From Brevibacterium sp. UCMA 11754 (GTDB lineage Bacteria; Actinomycetota; Actinomycetes; Actinomycetales; Brevibacteriaceae), in the NCBI RefSeq assembly GCF_021532275.1, contig NZ_JACBOT010000031.1, forward strand, positions 310,001 through 374,000: DNA of 64,000 nt, in the 5' to 3' direction. Positions 33,999 through 45,337 of the stretch are shown piece by piece. The translations under genes and the position numbers were made by a program. Numbering within the stretch: position 1 is the first letter of the stretch; every line of letters begins with the position of its first letter. Under the pieces are notes generated by a model. The model ran no database searches, was not told the DNA's origin, and saw only the letters and a program-made list of their open reading frames with translations.

Positions 33999-36068
33999 TC
34001 AGTCGTCGGGGTGAGCGATGTTCTCCTGCATCTGCAGGAACTCCACGTGACGACCGTACTTATCGAGGATGTCGTCGATGAGCTGTTCCTTCGAGTAGCC
34101 CATGATGTCGTATCCCTGACCGGTCCCACCGTCGAGGTAGACCTCCATCCGGAAGTAGTCCTCGGTTCCGCGCGGGATGTGTCCGCCGAACGAAGGAACA
34201 CTGACCTTGTGCGGCCAGATCTGATAGCGGAACGGGTATTCGCCCTTGCCGTCGACTTCGAGTTGGATGAGTTCACCGTCTTCGACGAACACGCCTTCTG
34301 TGTCGACTCGACCGCAGTGGGCGTCGACACCGCGCTCGACCATCTCTGCCACGACCTCTTCGAAGGTGGGCAACAGGACGTCGCGTTCGAAGTCGCGTGC
34401 CTTGTTCCCACTGGGGAAGGACAGGACTCGACCGAGCTGACGCTGCCAAGGCTCATGACCGTCGACTGTGCGCGAGCGTCTTGCCAGGGAACCGGGCAGA
34501 CTCTGAGAGACGCTGTCGACTCGGTGTGCCTCGACCCGCAGCGCCTTGTACAGACCGACCATCACGAGGATGACGACGAAGGCGAACGGCAGACCCATCA
34601 CGACGGTTGCGTTCTGCAATGCCCCGACACCGCCGACGATGAGCATGGCAATCGTCAGCGCACCGGTAGACAGAGCCCAGAAGATGCGCAGTCCCGGCCG
34701 GCCGTCGTCCTGCGGGGTCGGCAGGCGCGATGAGAGGTTGGCCATGACGAGTGCAGCGGAGTCGGCCGTGGTGACGTAGAACAGCAGCGCGGTGATCGTC
34801 GCGAGTGCGGCGATGACGAAGAATCCAGGGTAGTTCGAGAGCAGCTCATAGAACCCGCCCTCGGGGTTGACCATCGTCTTCTCACCGAACTCCTTGTCGC
34901 CGTTGCGGATGAGGTCGAGGGCGGAGTTTCCGTAGATCGAGATCCACATGAAGATGTAGATGAACGGGATCGTCAGGGTGCCGAGGACGAACTGACGGAT
35001 CGTGCGGCCGCGCGAGATACGGGCAAGGAACAGACCGACGAATGAGGCGAAGGCGATCCACCAAGCCCAGAAGAACAGCGTCCAGTCGGTCATCCACGTT
35101 CCGGTGTCTTCGAAGGCGAAGGTCTGTCCCGCCATGTTCGGGAACATCCGCACGAAGTCGAAGACGTTGAGGACGAAGGCGTTGAGCAGGAATTTGGTGT
35201 TACCTGCGACCAAGACCCAGAGGCTCAGTGCCACTGCCAGGAAGACATTGAGGATCGAGAGGAACTTGATGCCTTTGTCGACGCCGGAGACGGCCGAGAG
35301 CGTTGCAACAGCGACGCCGACGACGACGATGCCGATCTGAGAGCCCACACCGATGGGGAGGCCGAAGACCGTGTTGAGACCGACGTTGACCATGACCACA
35401 CCGATGCCCAATGAGGTGGCCACACCGAAGACGGTGCCCAGAAGCGCTGCGAAGTCAACGGTGTCGCCCAGTCCGCCGTGGACGCGCTTGCCGAAGAGTG
35501 GGGCGAGTGCGGAGCGGATCGCCAACGGCATGTTCATTCGGTAGGCGAAGTAGGCCAGGGCGATGCCCATGAGGGCGTAGAGTCCCCAACCGCTGATGCC
35601 GTAGTGGAACAGGGTCCAGACGGTGGCCTCACGGGCGGCCTCGACTGTTTCGGGTTCCGTGCTCGGTGGTGCCAGATATTGGGTGACTGGTTCAGCCACG
35701 GCGAAGAACATGAGGTCGGTGCTGATGCCTGCGGCGAAGAGCATCGAGGCCCAGGCCAGCAGCCCGTATTCGGGTTTCGAATGTTCGGGGCCGAGCTTCG
35801 TGTTTCCGTATTTGGACGCGGCGAGGTAGATGACGAAGACGAGGACGGCGGCCACGAGTAGGACATAGAACCAACCGAACCAGTCCGAAGTCCAGCCGAC
35901 GACGGCACCGAGAACAGCCTCGGCGTTGGCCGGAGCGAAGAAAGCCCAGAGTGTGATGGCCAGAGTGCCGAGGGCCGCAGCGATGAAGACCGGCTTGTTC
36001 ACCGGCGGCAGAGCCTTCTTCACACCGTCCTTCGGCGATTTGGCGGGTTTGTCCACTGTGGCTGTCAT
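33999..36068 (-). CDS. BCCT family betaine/carnitine/choline transporter
   Basis: Twelve-helix sodium- or proton-coupled transporter of 689 residues. The BCCT signature is in DWTLFFWAWWIAFASFVGLFLARISRGR. The N-terminal helix group and the substrate region FHYGISGWGLYALMGIALAYF are also clear. A cytoplasmic C-terminal tail of about 170 residues (from about residue 520) is longer than in BetP and may sense osmotic state. It probably imports a trimethylammonium compatible solute or nutrient. Same strand as AtoE-type and semialdehyde dehydrogenase genes upstream. Confidence 0.95.
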   Translation of the reverse strand: MTATVDKPAKSPKDGVKKALPPVNKPVFIAAALGTLAITLWAFFAPANAEAVLGAVVGWTSDWFGWFYVLLVAAVLVFVIYLAASKYGNTKLGPEHSKPEYGLLAWASMLFAAGISTDLMFFAVAEPVTQYLAPPSTEPETVEAAREATVWTLFHYGISGWGLYALMGIALAYFAYRMNMPLAIRSALAPLFGKRVHGGLGDTVDFAALLGTVFGVATSLGIGVVMVNVGLNTVFGLPIGVGSQIGIVVVGVAVATLSAVSGVDKGIKFLSILNVFLAVALSLWVLVAGNTKFLLNAFVLNVFDFVRMFPNMAGQTFAFEDTGTWMTDWTLFFWAWWIAFASFVGLFLARISRGRTIRQFVLGTLTIPFIYIFMWISIYGNSALDLIRNGDKEFGEKTMVNPEGGFYELLSNYPGFFVIAALATITALLFYVTTADSAALVMANLSSRLPTPQDDGRPGLRIFWALSTGALTIAMLIVGGVGALQNATVVMGLPFAFVVILVMVGLYKALRVEAHRVDSVSQSLPGSLARRSRTVDGHEPWQRQLGRVLSFPSGNKARDFERDVLLPTFEEVVAEMVERGVDAHCGRVDTEGVFVEDGELIQLEVDGKGEYPFRYQIWPHKVSVPSFGGHIPRGTEDYFRMEVYLDGGTGQGYDIMGYSKEQLIDDILDKYGRHVEFLQMQENIAHPDD

Positions 36069-36167
36069 CGGCTCACTCCTTCAGCGGACGACTTCGCGTC
36101 CACATCGATTTCCCTGTTTCTGCACACCGGGCTCCCGGTGAAGACCAACCATGCAGGCTACCATATC

Positions 36168-36183
36168 GTAACCGTTGGTAACC
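36168..36183. promoter_or_regulatory. repeat upstream of the BCCT gene, possible operator
   Basis: GTAACC (36168-36173), GTT, then GGTAACC (36177-36183), giving direct GTAACC repeats and an ACC/GGT dyad about 100 bases upstream of the BCCT start within an AT-richer stretch. Function unproven. Confidence 0.3.
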
Positions 36184-36277
36184 GGATAGAGGGCAAACTG
36201 TGACCTCACCAGGCACCTTGTGGCCATCACAGCGCCGGGACGCCTCTTCGCTCATTCCCTTTCGAATCCGCCTCGGC

Positions 36278-37657
36278 TCACAGGGAGACGAGGAACAGAG
36301 CCAGGGCCATGACGACCCCGGATCCGATGAAAGTCACCGAGGTGTAGCCGAGGATGTCACGCATCTTCAGCCCCGCGATGGCCAGCACCGGCAGAGCCCA
36401 GAAAGGCTGCAGCATGTTCGTCCACTGATCACCGTAGGAGACCGCCATGATCGCGATCGACGGATCGACTCCCAACTGGTTGGCGGCGTCGAGCATGATC
36501 GGCCCCTGGACCGCGAACTGTCCACCGCCCGAAGGGACGAAGAAGTTGACCAGTCCTGCCGAGAGCAGCGCGAGGACGCCGAAGGTCGTCGGGTTCGCGA
36601 TCGAGACGAGAGCGTCGGAGAACACGGCGATGAGGCCGGTGCCGGACATGATGCCCAGGATTCCTGCGTAGAGGGGGAACTGGAGCAGGATCTCGCCGAC
36701 GTTCGAGGCGGCTTCCTTCGTCAGGTGGATGAGTTCGAAGGGATTCTTCACGAGCAGGAAGATGAGCGCGAGGAAGGACCAGTTGACGATGTCGAGGGTC
36801 AGTCCTCCGCCCTGGGTGAAGTGGATGATCAGGTAGATCACGAGTGCCAGGCCGACGATGAGAGTGAGGATCCGCGAGGCGTCGATGCGGTCGGCGGGTG
36901 TGACGACCTCTTCGTCGAAAGTGGATCTCGATTCGGAGGTGATCGACTCAGGCAACTCGTAGACGGGTGCATCCTTCTTCGGCGCGATGAGGTAGAAGAG
37001 AGCCCCACAGACGACGATGACGCCGAGGATGGCGAGTAGGTTCCAGGTAGAGAAGATGGTCTCGCTGACGGGGATGACTTCACCGCCCAGCGACTTCGCC
37101 AGGAAGGAATCGGGTGTTGCTGCGGTCAGCGGGCCCGAACCGGAGTAGCCCATGTGCCAGACCACGAAGCCCGAGTACCCGGCGGCGACGAGCAGCGGGA
37201 AGTGGACCCTGTATCCGCGGCTGCGCGCCTGCACGGCGATCTCACGCGCCAGCAGGGCACCGACGACAAGGCCGAGGCCCCACGTGATGAGGCTGGCGAT
37301 CGCAGCCACGAGGAAGACGAAGACATAGGCGAAGGCCGGGTTGCCGGGAACTCGAGCCAGCCATGTCAGCAGCTTCTGCACCGGTCCGGTGTTCGCGAGA
37401 ATGTGGCCCAGCAGCAGGATGAGGCACATCTGAGTCATGAACTCGAGGAGTCCTGCCAGTCCCTCGCCCCAGCCGGTGACAACATCGACCGGACTGGCCC
37501 CGGTGAGGATGAACGCCAGGACGGCGACGATGAGGGTGAGAACGATGGCGAACGTCAGCGCTGACGGAATCCACTGTTCGAGGAAGCGGTTGATCGGACG
37601 CATGAACCCTTGTGAGGCCGCGGCGTTGACCTGGGGCGACGGCTTCGGTGCCGACAT
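36278..37657 (-). CDS. short-chain fatty acid transporter, AtoE-like
   Basis: Membrane permease of 459 residues of the short-chain fatty acid (AtoE/TIGR00366) family. It is a multi-helix protein with FMRPINRFLEQWIPSALTFAIVLT at the N-terminus, VAAGYSGFVVWHMGYSGSGPL in the middle, and the characteristic FVPSGGGQFAVQGPIMLDAANQLGV and SYGDQWTNMLQPFWALPVLAIAGLK near the C-terminus. It would take up acetoacetate, butyrate or similar acids. It lies between a semialdehyde dehydrogenase gene upstream and BCCT downstream, each separated by over 100 bases and a terminator on the upstream side. Confidence 0.93.
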   Translation of the reverse strand: MSAPKPSPQVNAAASQGFMRPINRFLEQWIPSALTFAIVLTLIVAVLAFILTGASPVDVVTGWGEGLAGLLEFMTQMCLILLLGHILANTGPVQKLLTWLARVPGNPAFAYVFVFLVAAIASLITWGLGLVVGALLAREIAVQARSRGYRVHFPLLVAAGYSGFVVWHMGYSGSGPLTAATPDSFLAKSLGGEVIPVSETIFSTWNLLAILGVIVVCGALFYLIAPKKDAPVYELPESITSESRSTFDEEVVTPADRIDASRILTLIVGLALVIYLIIHFTQGGGLTLDIVNWSFLALIFLLVKNPFELIHLTKEAASNVGEILLQFPLYAGILGIMSGTGLIAVFSDALVSIANPTTFGVLALLSAGLVNFFVPSGGGQFAVQGPIMLDAANQLGVDPSIAIMAVSYGDQWTNMLQPFWALPVLAIAGLKMRDILGYTSVTFIGSGVVMALALFLVSL

Positions 37658-37703
37658 GAGATCCTCCTGCTGAGAAAAGAATGTGTGTGTCCTCAGCTTA
37701 CAA

Positions 37704-37739
37704 TCAGAGCGCTGATCGACTCTGCGATCAGCGCTCTGA
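37704..37739. terminator. strong hairpin terminator after the semialdehyde dehydrogenase
   Basis: TCAGAGCGCTGATC (37704-37717) pairs perfectly with GATCAGCGCTCTGA (37726-37739) around an eight-base loop. It lies just past the minus-strand stop at 37785 and before the AtoE-like start region. No U-run. Confidence 0.75.
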
Positions 37740-37784
37740 GAGTGGCAGGCGGCTCAGACGACGTGGTGCGTCAGGAGTTCAGCC

Positions 37785-39164
37785 TCAGCTCTTCTTGAAC
37801 ACCATCTGCTTGTTGACGAACTCATCCATGGCCAACGGTCCCAGCTCGCGTCCGACGCCGGAGCGCTTGACCCCGCCGAAGGGCAGGTACTCGCGCGTGC
37901 CTTCGGGTGTGTTGAGGAAGATCATTCCGGAGTCGATCTGGGAACCGACACGCTCTGCCCGCTCCAGGTCGTTGGAGAACACAGCGGCGCCGAGTCCGAA
38001 CGGGGTGTCATTGGCCATCTCGACGGCCTCTTCCTCGCTGCTGACTCGGTAGACGATGACGGCGGGACCGAAAAGCTCTTCGTAGTAGCCGCGCATACCC
38101 TTCTCCACATCGGCGAGGACGACAGGTTCGACGAAGGCGCCGCCACCGTCGTAGCGCTTGCCGCCGGCGAGCAGAGTGGCGCCGTCCTTGACCGTGTCCT
38201 GAACCTGCTCGATGAAGCGATCGGCAGCCGCAGTCGATGACAGCGGGGACAGGCGGGAACCTTCAGCACCGGGGGTTTCGGGGGTGAACTTCTTGGCCGC
38301 CTCGGTGATCGATGACAGGAACTCGTCGTAGACGTCATCCATGACGATCATGCGCTTGGGAGAATTGCAGGCCTGCCCGGTGTTGCCCATGCGCGTCTTG
38401 AAGAAGGTGTTCGCGCTCTTCTCCACATCGGCGGTGTCGAGGAGGATGTAGGGGTCGGATCCGCCGAGCTCGAGGACGACCTTCTTGAGGTTCTTACCGG
38501 CTTCGGCGGCCACAGCCGAACCTGCGCGCTCGGAACCGGTCAGGGACACTCCGTGGTTGCGTGGGTCGGGCAGGATGATGTCTGCGACCTGCTCATTGCT
38601 CGCATAGATGTTGATGTAGGCACCCTCGGGCAGTCCGGCTTCGATGAAGATCTCTTCCATGATCTGAGCCGAACGGGGGCACTGCGGGGCGTGCTTGAGC
38701 AGGATCGTGTTGCCCAGGGCCAGGTTGGGCGCTGCGAAGCGTGCGACCTGGTAGTAGGGGAAGTTCCAAGGCATGATGCCCAGCAGTGATCCGACCGGCT
38801 TGCGGCGGATCATCGCGGTTCCGTCATCGGGCCCGCGCAGGGGTTCATCGGCCATGAAGGCTTCGGCGTTGTCGGCGAAGTAGCGGTAGATGGCGGAGCT
38901 CAGTCCGACCTCGCCCTTGCCTTCGGGGACTGCCTTGCCCATCTCCATCTGGATGACCTTCGCCAGCTCTTCGGCCCGCTCCGCGTAGATTTCGGAGACG
39001 CGGACGAGGATCGCGGCGCGGTCGGCCACGGAAGTCTGACTCCATTCGGTGAAGGTGGTCGCGGATCGATCGAGTGCGGCCAGGATCTCTGAGTCGGTCG
39101 CTGTGGCGAATTCTTCGGCCACTTCGCCGGTTGCCGGGTTGGTCACGCGATACATGGTGGACAT
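37785..39164 (-). CDS. NAD(P)-dependent succinate-semialdehyde dehydrogenase family
   Basis: Aldehyde dehydrogenase of 459 residues resembling SSADH of the short (no N-terminal extension) type. It has [24 protein letters not shown], the glycine motif [13 protein letters not shown], the general-base Glu in [12 protein letters not shown], the nucleophile Cys in [12 protein letters not shown], and the tail [15 protein letters not shown]. The start ATG at 39164 has a GAGG site; an in-frame start at 39176 is also possible. Oxidises succinate semialdehyde or a related omega-semialdehyde to the acid. A second, longer relative is at 56829. Confidence 0.92.
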   Translation of the reverse strand: MSTMYRVTNPATGEVAEEFATATDSEILAALDRSATTFTEWSQTSVADRAAILVRVSEIYAERAEELAKVIQMEMGKAVPEGKGEVGLSSAIYRYFADNAEAFMADEPLRGPDDGTAMIRRKPVGSLLGIMPWNFPYYQVARFAAPNLALGNTILLKHAPQCPRSAQIMEEIFIEAGLPEGAYINIYASNEQVADIILPDPRNHGVSLTGSERAGSAVAAEAGKNLKKVVLELGGSDPYILLDTADVEKSANTFFKTRMGNTGQACNSPKRMIVMDDVYDEFLSSITEAAKKFTPETPGAEGSRLSPLSSTAAADRFIEQVQDTVKDGATLLAGGKRYDGGGAFVEPVVLADVEKGMRGYYEELFGPAVIVYRVSSEEEAVEMANDTPFGLGAAVFSNDLERAERVGSQIDSGMIFLNTPEGTREYLPFGGVKRSGVGRELGPLAMDEFVNKQMVFKKS

Positions 39165-39341
39165 GTCGAGCCTCATTTCTGCGGGGGTTGTTGACCTCGA
39201 TCCAACGGCGTGGAACCGAATCTCCGGCACCGATCGACGAATGGATTCATCTCCCACGCTATGGCCCAATCACCTCGGCGGCAATTCCCCATCCCACCCT
39301 GTGAGCGCAGGCTCGAGTGTGATCGCTGTTACTGTGTTGCC

Positions 39342-39695
39342 ATGGACAGTGTGACTGAACTCGTGAAGCGCTATTATTCCACCGTCGATGCCGGAGACGC
39401 GGGAGCCACCTCGGCGCTCTTCGCGGCCGAAGGTCACTACGATCGGCCCGGATATCCGACCATGATCGGAACGCAGATCACCGAGTTCTACCACGGTGAG
39501 CGCGTCATCGAATCGGGTGCGCATTCGCTGACCGAGATTCTCATCGACGGCGACCGCGCGTCCAGCCGCGGGGTCTTCACCGGCCGACTCAAGGATGGCA
39601 CGGAAACCTCCGTGGGCTTCGCCGACTTCTTCCTCTTCGACACCGAGGGCCTCATCGCCGAACGCACGACCTACTTCTACCAAGCCGCAGTCTGA
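39342..39695 (+). CDS. SnoaL/NTF2-like domain protein
   Basis: A 117-residue cone-fold protein (SnoaL-like, ketosteroid-isomerase superfamily). LVKRYYSTVDAGDAGATSALFAAEGHYDRPGYPTMIG (in pieces, residues about 7-43) and GFADFFLFDTEGLIAERTTYF near the C-terminus are typical. It may be an isomerase or ligand-binding protein. Divergent from the semialdehyde dehydrogenase gene, convergent with the hydroxyacyl-CoA-type dehydrogenase. Confidence 0.8.
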   Translation: MDSVTELVKRYYSTVDAGDAGATSALFAAEGHYDRPGYPTMIGTQITEFYHGERVIESGAHSLTEILIDGDRASSRGVFTGRLKDGTETSVGFADFFLFDTEGLIAERTTYFYQAAV

Positions 39696-39773
39696 GCAAA
39701 CGGCTTGCCGCTCGGGCGCGTGCGGCATGGCACCAGACACTCGCCTCACGCGTCACTGCGCTTCGGACCCGCG

Positions 39774-40727
39774 TCAGTCGTGCGCAGGCGTCGCCCCCTC
39801 CGAGTGCGCACCACCGTGACCACGCGATTCGAGCACCGCACGCTGAGCACGATCACGCGCCTCGGCGCCGGCCGGACTCGGGGTCTTGCCGTAGGCCTGT
39901 TCCACCTGGGCATAGACATCGGTCATGCCCTCATCGCTGAGGTCGAGTGGAAGCTCGCCGATCTCAGCGAACGAGGTTCCGATGTGGTGCATGAAACCTC
40001 GGATGCCCTTCTCTCCCCCGCCGAGGTGCATCGCTTCGAACTGCCCCACCGCGGACCATCGCAGGCCCAAAGAATTCTTCATCACCGCGTCGAGGTCGGG
40101 GGCTGAGATGACTCCGTTCTCCACCAGCGAGATCGCTTCCTTCATCAGTGCGTTCTGGAGACGATTTCCGACGAAGCCGCGCACTTCGCGATTCAGCGCC
40201 ACGGGTTCGCGCCCGCAGCTGCGGTAGAACTCAAGGGCGCGTTCGACCGTGTTCGGACTCGTCGCCGGGGCCGGCACCACCTCGACGAGCGGCATCAGGT
40301 GAGGTGGGTTGAATGGATGACCGACGATGACGCGGGCTGCGACTTCCGCTGGCAGATGCCGAGCGATCAAAGATGCAGGGATGGTCGACGAGGAGCTCGC
40401 GAAGACCGCGTCGATCGGGGCCGCTGCCGCGATCTGGGCGAACAGCTTCGGCTTGGCCTGGGGATCCTCGGGCCCCGATTCCTGCACGAACGAGGCCCCA
40501 GCCACCGCGGCCTCGACCGATTCGGCGAGGCTGATGGACCCGAGTTCGGAGGCGAGCATTTCGTGGGCGGCAGCATCGGCACTGACGGCGGCCTGCAACT
40601 CGGCGACCACCTCGGCGAGGTCGGGTCTGGGGTCGAAGACCTGGACCGGGTAACCCGATCGGGCGAACAGCCAAGCGAATGAATGGCCGATCGTCCCGGC
40701 CCCTATGACAGCAACGCAGAAGCTCAT
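39774..40727 (-). CDS. 3-hydroxyacyl-CoA dehydrogenase family protein (L-gulonate/carnitine dehydrogenase-like)
   Basis: NAD-dependent dehydrogenase of 317 residues. The Rossmann motif is VAVIGAGTIGHSFAWLFARSGY, followed by FVQESGPEDPQAK, ASSSSTIPASLIARHL and the catalytic His in VIVGHPFNPPHLMPLVEVV. The C-terminal domain has GFVGNRLQNALMKEAISLVENGV. The single-domain length and the HPFNPPHL form favour the L-gulonate 3-dehydrogenase/lambda-crystallin or carnitine-dehydrogenase branch over fatty-acid beta-oxidation. A BCCT transporter is nearby, which makes carnitine or another hydroxylated betaine a reasonable but unproven substrate. Confidence 0.88.
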   Translation of the reverse strand: MSFCVAVIGAGTIGHSFAWLFARSGYPVQVFDPRPDLAEVVAELQAAVSADAAAHEMLASELGSISLAESVEAAVAGASFVQESGPEDPQAKPKLFAQIAAAAPIDAVFASSSSTIPASLIARHLPAEVAARVIVGHPFNPPHLMPLVEVVPAPATSPNTVERALEFYRSCGREPVALNREVRGFVGNRLQNALMKEAISLVENGVISAPDLDAVMKNSLGLRWSAVGQFEAMHLGGGEKGIRGFMHHIGTSFAEIGELPLDLSDEGMTDVYAQVEQAYGKTPSPAGAEARDRAQRAVLESRGHGGAHSEGATPAHD

Positions 40728-40845
40728 ATCTTAAGGCTATACCTGCCGGTTGCTCTTCGACGTCACCCGCCGGCACCAGCACAGATGCTTCAGATATCGA
40801 TGTTCGGGCACGTCAAGCCGGGCTGTTCGGTGGCACAATGTCACC

Positions 40846-41709
40846 ATGACACCGCGCGATGGATTGACCATAGTGGACTCGGAGATCATTGCCCTGGCCG
40901 AGGATGAGTATGCGGCCGCAGCTGACACCGCCCGGATCGAGGTGCGCGAGATCCACACCGCCGCCGAAGCCGCCGAAGCCGCCCTCCTGCTCGACGAGGT
41001 GTGGAGCGTCGACGAGACGGGCACCAATGTGCTCGAGCCCGGACTCATCGTCGCCTTCGCCCATGCAGGAAACTACGTCTCGGCCGCCTACAGCCTCGAC
41101 GAACCCGACGAGATGATCGGGGTGACGATCGGCTTCTTCGGCCAGCCGCTGGGAACGGTCATGCACTCTCACATCGCCGGTGTGCGGCATCAGATCATCG
41201 GCCGCGGCGCCGGGTCTGCGATGAAGCTGCATCAGCGCCTGTGGTGCCTCAACCTCGGCATCACGGAGATGACCTGGACCTTCGATCCGCTGGTGGCACG
41301 CAACGCCTACTTCAACTTCCAGCGACTGGGAGTGGGAATGGTCGAATACCTCGAGGACTTCTACGGGCAGATGCGCGACGGCGTCAATGCCGGTCAGGCC
41401 AGCGACCGCATGGTCGTATCGTGGCCGCTCGACAAGCCGGCCAGAGCCACGCTCGCCGAGGCGGACGATGCCTTCGAATGTCTGCGCAGTGACGACAACG
41501 GTGAACCGCTGGTTGCCGAGGTGCCTAAGGAAGCCAGTCTGGTCTCCCTCGACATTCCCTCCGACATCGAGACGCTGCGCGGCCAGGATGCCGAGCTCGC
41601 CTCACGGTGGCGGAAGGCACTGCGCGATTCGCTGACCGCGCTCGTCGCCGACGGCTGGGTCCTCGACACCTGCCTCAAGGGCGGAACGTACCTGCTCCAC
41701 CACCCGTGA
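40846..41709 (+). CDS. GNAT-like predicted acetyltransferase (COG3375 type)
   Basis: A 287-residue protein of the predicted GNAT family typified by COG3375. AGVRHQIIGRGAGSAMKLHQRLWCLNLGI (acetyl-CoA-binding loop region, about residues 107-135) and MTWTFDPLVARNAYFNFQRLGVGMVEYLEDFYG are characteristic. Substrate unknown. No Shine-Dalgarno precedes the ATG, and a CACAAT box lies about seven bases upstream, so translation may be leaderless. Divergent from the dehydrogenase gene. Confidence 0.83.
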   Translation: MTPRDGLTIVDSEIIALAEDEYAAAADTARIEVREIHTAAEAAEAALLLDEVWSVDETGTNVLEPGLIVAFAHAGNYVSAAYSLDEPDEMIGVTIGFFGQPLGTVMHSHIAGVRHQIIGRGAGSAMKLHQRLWCLNLGITEMTWTFDPLVARNAYFNFQRLGVGMVEYLEDFYGQMRDGVNAGQASDRMVVSWPLDKPARATLAEADDAFECLRSDDNGEPLVAEVPKEASLVSLDIPSDIETLRGQDAELASRWRKALRDSLTALVADGWVLDTCLKGGTYLLHHP

Positions 41710-41710
41710 G

Positions 41711-42159
41711 GGCGCACCCGCCTGCAAGTGGGTGCCCGCCTGCCTCTCCTGAGTGGGCACCCGCCCGCCTGCCTTACCTCTCCTGAGTGGGTGCCCGCCT
41801 GCCTGCCTCCCCTGAGTGGGCACCCGCCCGCCTGCCTCCCCACCCTTGAACCACGCGGGTAGAGTCTCGCGCGGCTTTCATCTATCGCGACAACGGCGGA
41901 GGAATGCCCGTGAACCAGCCGCTGCACAGCAGCTAGCCGAGCCGCGGCACGCACCCCGCAACTCGGGTACAGCGCTGACACGCGCCCGGCTCGCCGAGAA
42001 ACACGTCGGGCGCCAGGCGGCTTCCCCGAAAAACGGGCGTCGACCTGAGACAGCTAAGTGCACAACCGATATTCGGGACAGACACCGTGTTTCGATGCGA
42101 CGTTGCATCAGCTCTCAACTTGCCTGACCCAAATTGGCGGCCTCAGTTCAGCGTAGATC
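41711..42159. repeat. intergenic region with a GC-rich minisatellite
   Basis: From just after the GNAT stop to about 41845, a degenerate repeat of roughly 37 bp recurs three to four times. CCTGAGTGGG is followed alternately by CACCCGCC or TGCCCGCC, and then runs of CGCCTGCCT. The first copy resembles the sequence around the GNAT stop codon itself. The remaining 310 bases to 42159 hold no convincing gene. Confidence 0.65.
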
Positions 42160-43170
42160 TTAGTTGACTCGCTCAGCCAGGGCCTGCCGCTGATGCTTGA
42201 TCATCAGCGCATCGATGCAGTTTTTGATCGCAGTGAAGCTTCCCGGGCGAAATAGGTCACCGAATGTCAGATTGAAGACTTGGTATCCGGCATTGAGAAG
42301 ATTCATGTGGCGCTGATGGTTCTGCTTCGCAGCTTCATCAGGACCATCAGGGTGGAGATAGTATTTCCCCACTCCGTGAACCTCGACTATGACTGGAACC
42401 GTGTCGTGTTGAAAATCATTGCGCCCAATGAGCCCACCTGCGGCGGAGCGAACATCAACCTGAGGCACCATCCCGGTGATCCCGTGTCTGTGGAACTTGA
42501 CTGCACAAAATGACTCGGACGGCGCTTCGTATACCGCGCCCGAGAGTTCCAACGCCACTTGCGCCCGACGCAGGCCACGCCTCCCGTTCCTCAAATACCT
42601 GCGAACTTCATCGGTACTCACCCCGCGATCTCTCATCGCCTGTGAAATCAAGGGAACAGAGACTTCAAGACTGTGATCGAGAGCGATGTCTGCGAGAGTG
42701 CGGCTCAAGGTGGTAATCGGATAGCTGAAACCCTCAGCGACATCAGAGACTTCGAGCTTGCGCGAGTACACGAACATGCCAGGATAGTTCCGAGTGACTG
42801 TGCCCCTGGAGACCTCTACTTTCCTCGTCCCGGTGATCACCGGATCAAGGCCGTGAAGGAGCGCCGCCGAAACATGCGAGAAGACATCGCCGGGCAGCAC
42901 AGTGTCACGTCGGGTCGATATCTGCAGCCGCAACCGCTCGATCTCGTCTCTGATGTCACCATGAAATTTCGGGAACGTGGTCCCTGGCTCAGATGACAAC
43001 GGTGCGAGCACAGCATGATGCTCCTGGTCGCACCGGCCCCTGAGGACGAAATATCCCCGTCGCACCTTGTACAGACAGCACCCGACAGCCTCAGCCACAT
43101 GCTGTCGCGGCATGTCGAGCTCGCACAGTTGCTTGGTTGTCAGCACCCGGAACATTCCATCATTATGCAT
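42160..43170 (-). CDS. AbiEi-like antitoxin-domain protein with C-terminal nuclease-fold region
   Basis: A 336-residue protein. The N-terminal wHTH (FRVLTTKQLCELDMPRQHVAEAVGCCLYKVRRGYFVL, in pieces, about residues 7-43) is of the type IV AbiEi antitoxin-like kind. The middle region AALLHGLD and ITTLSRTLADIAL is usual for the group. The C-terminus has DVRSAAGGLIGRNDF...PVIVEVHGVGKYYLHPDG and LNAGYQVFNLTFGDLF, resembling Vsr/DUF559-like PD-(D/E)XK endonuclease folds (E-V-x-G-x-x-K). No AbiEii toxin gene is adjacent. By eye it is less GC-rich than its neighbours, especially upstream of the start, suggesting transfer. Confidence 0.7.
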   Translation of the reverse strand: MHNDGMFRVLTTKQLCELDMPRQHVAEAVGCCLYKVRRGYFVLRGRCDQEHHAVLAPLSSEPGTTFPKFHGDIRDEIERLRLQISTRRDTVLPGDVFSHVSAALLHGLDPVITGTRKVEVSRGTVTRNYPGMFVYSRKLEVSDVAEGFSYPITTLSRTLADIALDHSLEVSVPLISQAMRDRGVSTDEVRRYLRNGRRGLRRAQVALELSGAVYEAPSESFCAVKFHRHGITGMVPQVDVRSAAGGLIGRNDFQHDTVPVIVEVHGVGKYYLHPDGPDEAAKQNHQRHMNLLNAGYQVFNLTFGDLFRPGSFTAIKNCIDALMIKHQRQALAERVN

Positions 43171-43544
43171 CTATCCAGCATCAAACGCAATCAAATGCTA
43201 TCCAAATTCATCTACTGCGCTTATACGCTAAAGAGAAGAATTCAATTACGAGTGCGAGTGAAAGGCGGGAGCGAGGATCAGACACGACCCCGCAGAACAG
43301 GCAAGAGCTGAGGAAAAGGTGAACGGTGCGGAAAGGGTGAACATGCAGCCTCGGGGAGGCGAAACCCTCCGGACGGCCGGCGAGGTGCTCGGGGGCAGTC
43401 CGGCACCTTTACCCCAGACGCTGATTTGATCGAAAACCGCACGCCGAACCGACGAACGCGGGTGTTCAACCGAGTTTCGATTGAACACCCGCGCTTCGAG
43501 GAAGGAAGCCTGACCTCGCGGTCTCTTTGGCCTGGTTGCTCAGG
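43171..43544. other. intergenic region between AbiEi-like gene and acyl-CoA synthetase
   Basis: The part next to the AbiEi-like start (43171-43255) is notably AT-rich and presumably carries its promoter. Further right the sequence returns to high GC. It ends in the hairpin annotated separately. No plausible gene in either strand. Confidence 0.4.
43457..43493. terminator. hairpin terminator downstream of the acyl-CoA synthetase
   Basis: CGCGGGTGTTCAA (43457-43469) pairs perfectly with TTGAACACCCGCG (43481-43493) around an 11-base loop, about 50 bases past the minus-strand stop at 43545. Confidence 0.75.
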
Positions 43545-45176
<1,632 letters not shown>

Positions 45177-45337
45177 GAGACTCCTTTTGTCATGGTGGTC
45201 GTGCTGGGGTGGAGGTGCCGTGCAGATATCCGGACTATTTTCATCGTCAGACTATCCCGGCAAGTGATACAGCTCACAACTTTCGCCGCAACGTTACCAA
45301 TTAGAAACGTGTGCGCTTCGAGTTCCGAGCCCGTCGG

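Noticed and set aside
41711-41845. CRISPR array from the spaced GC-rich repeats
   Set aside because: The units are contiguous and degenerate with no unique spacers of constant length, and no cas genes are near; this is a minisatellite.
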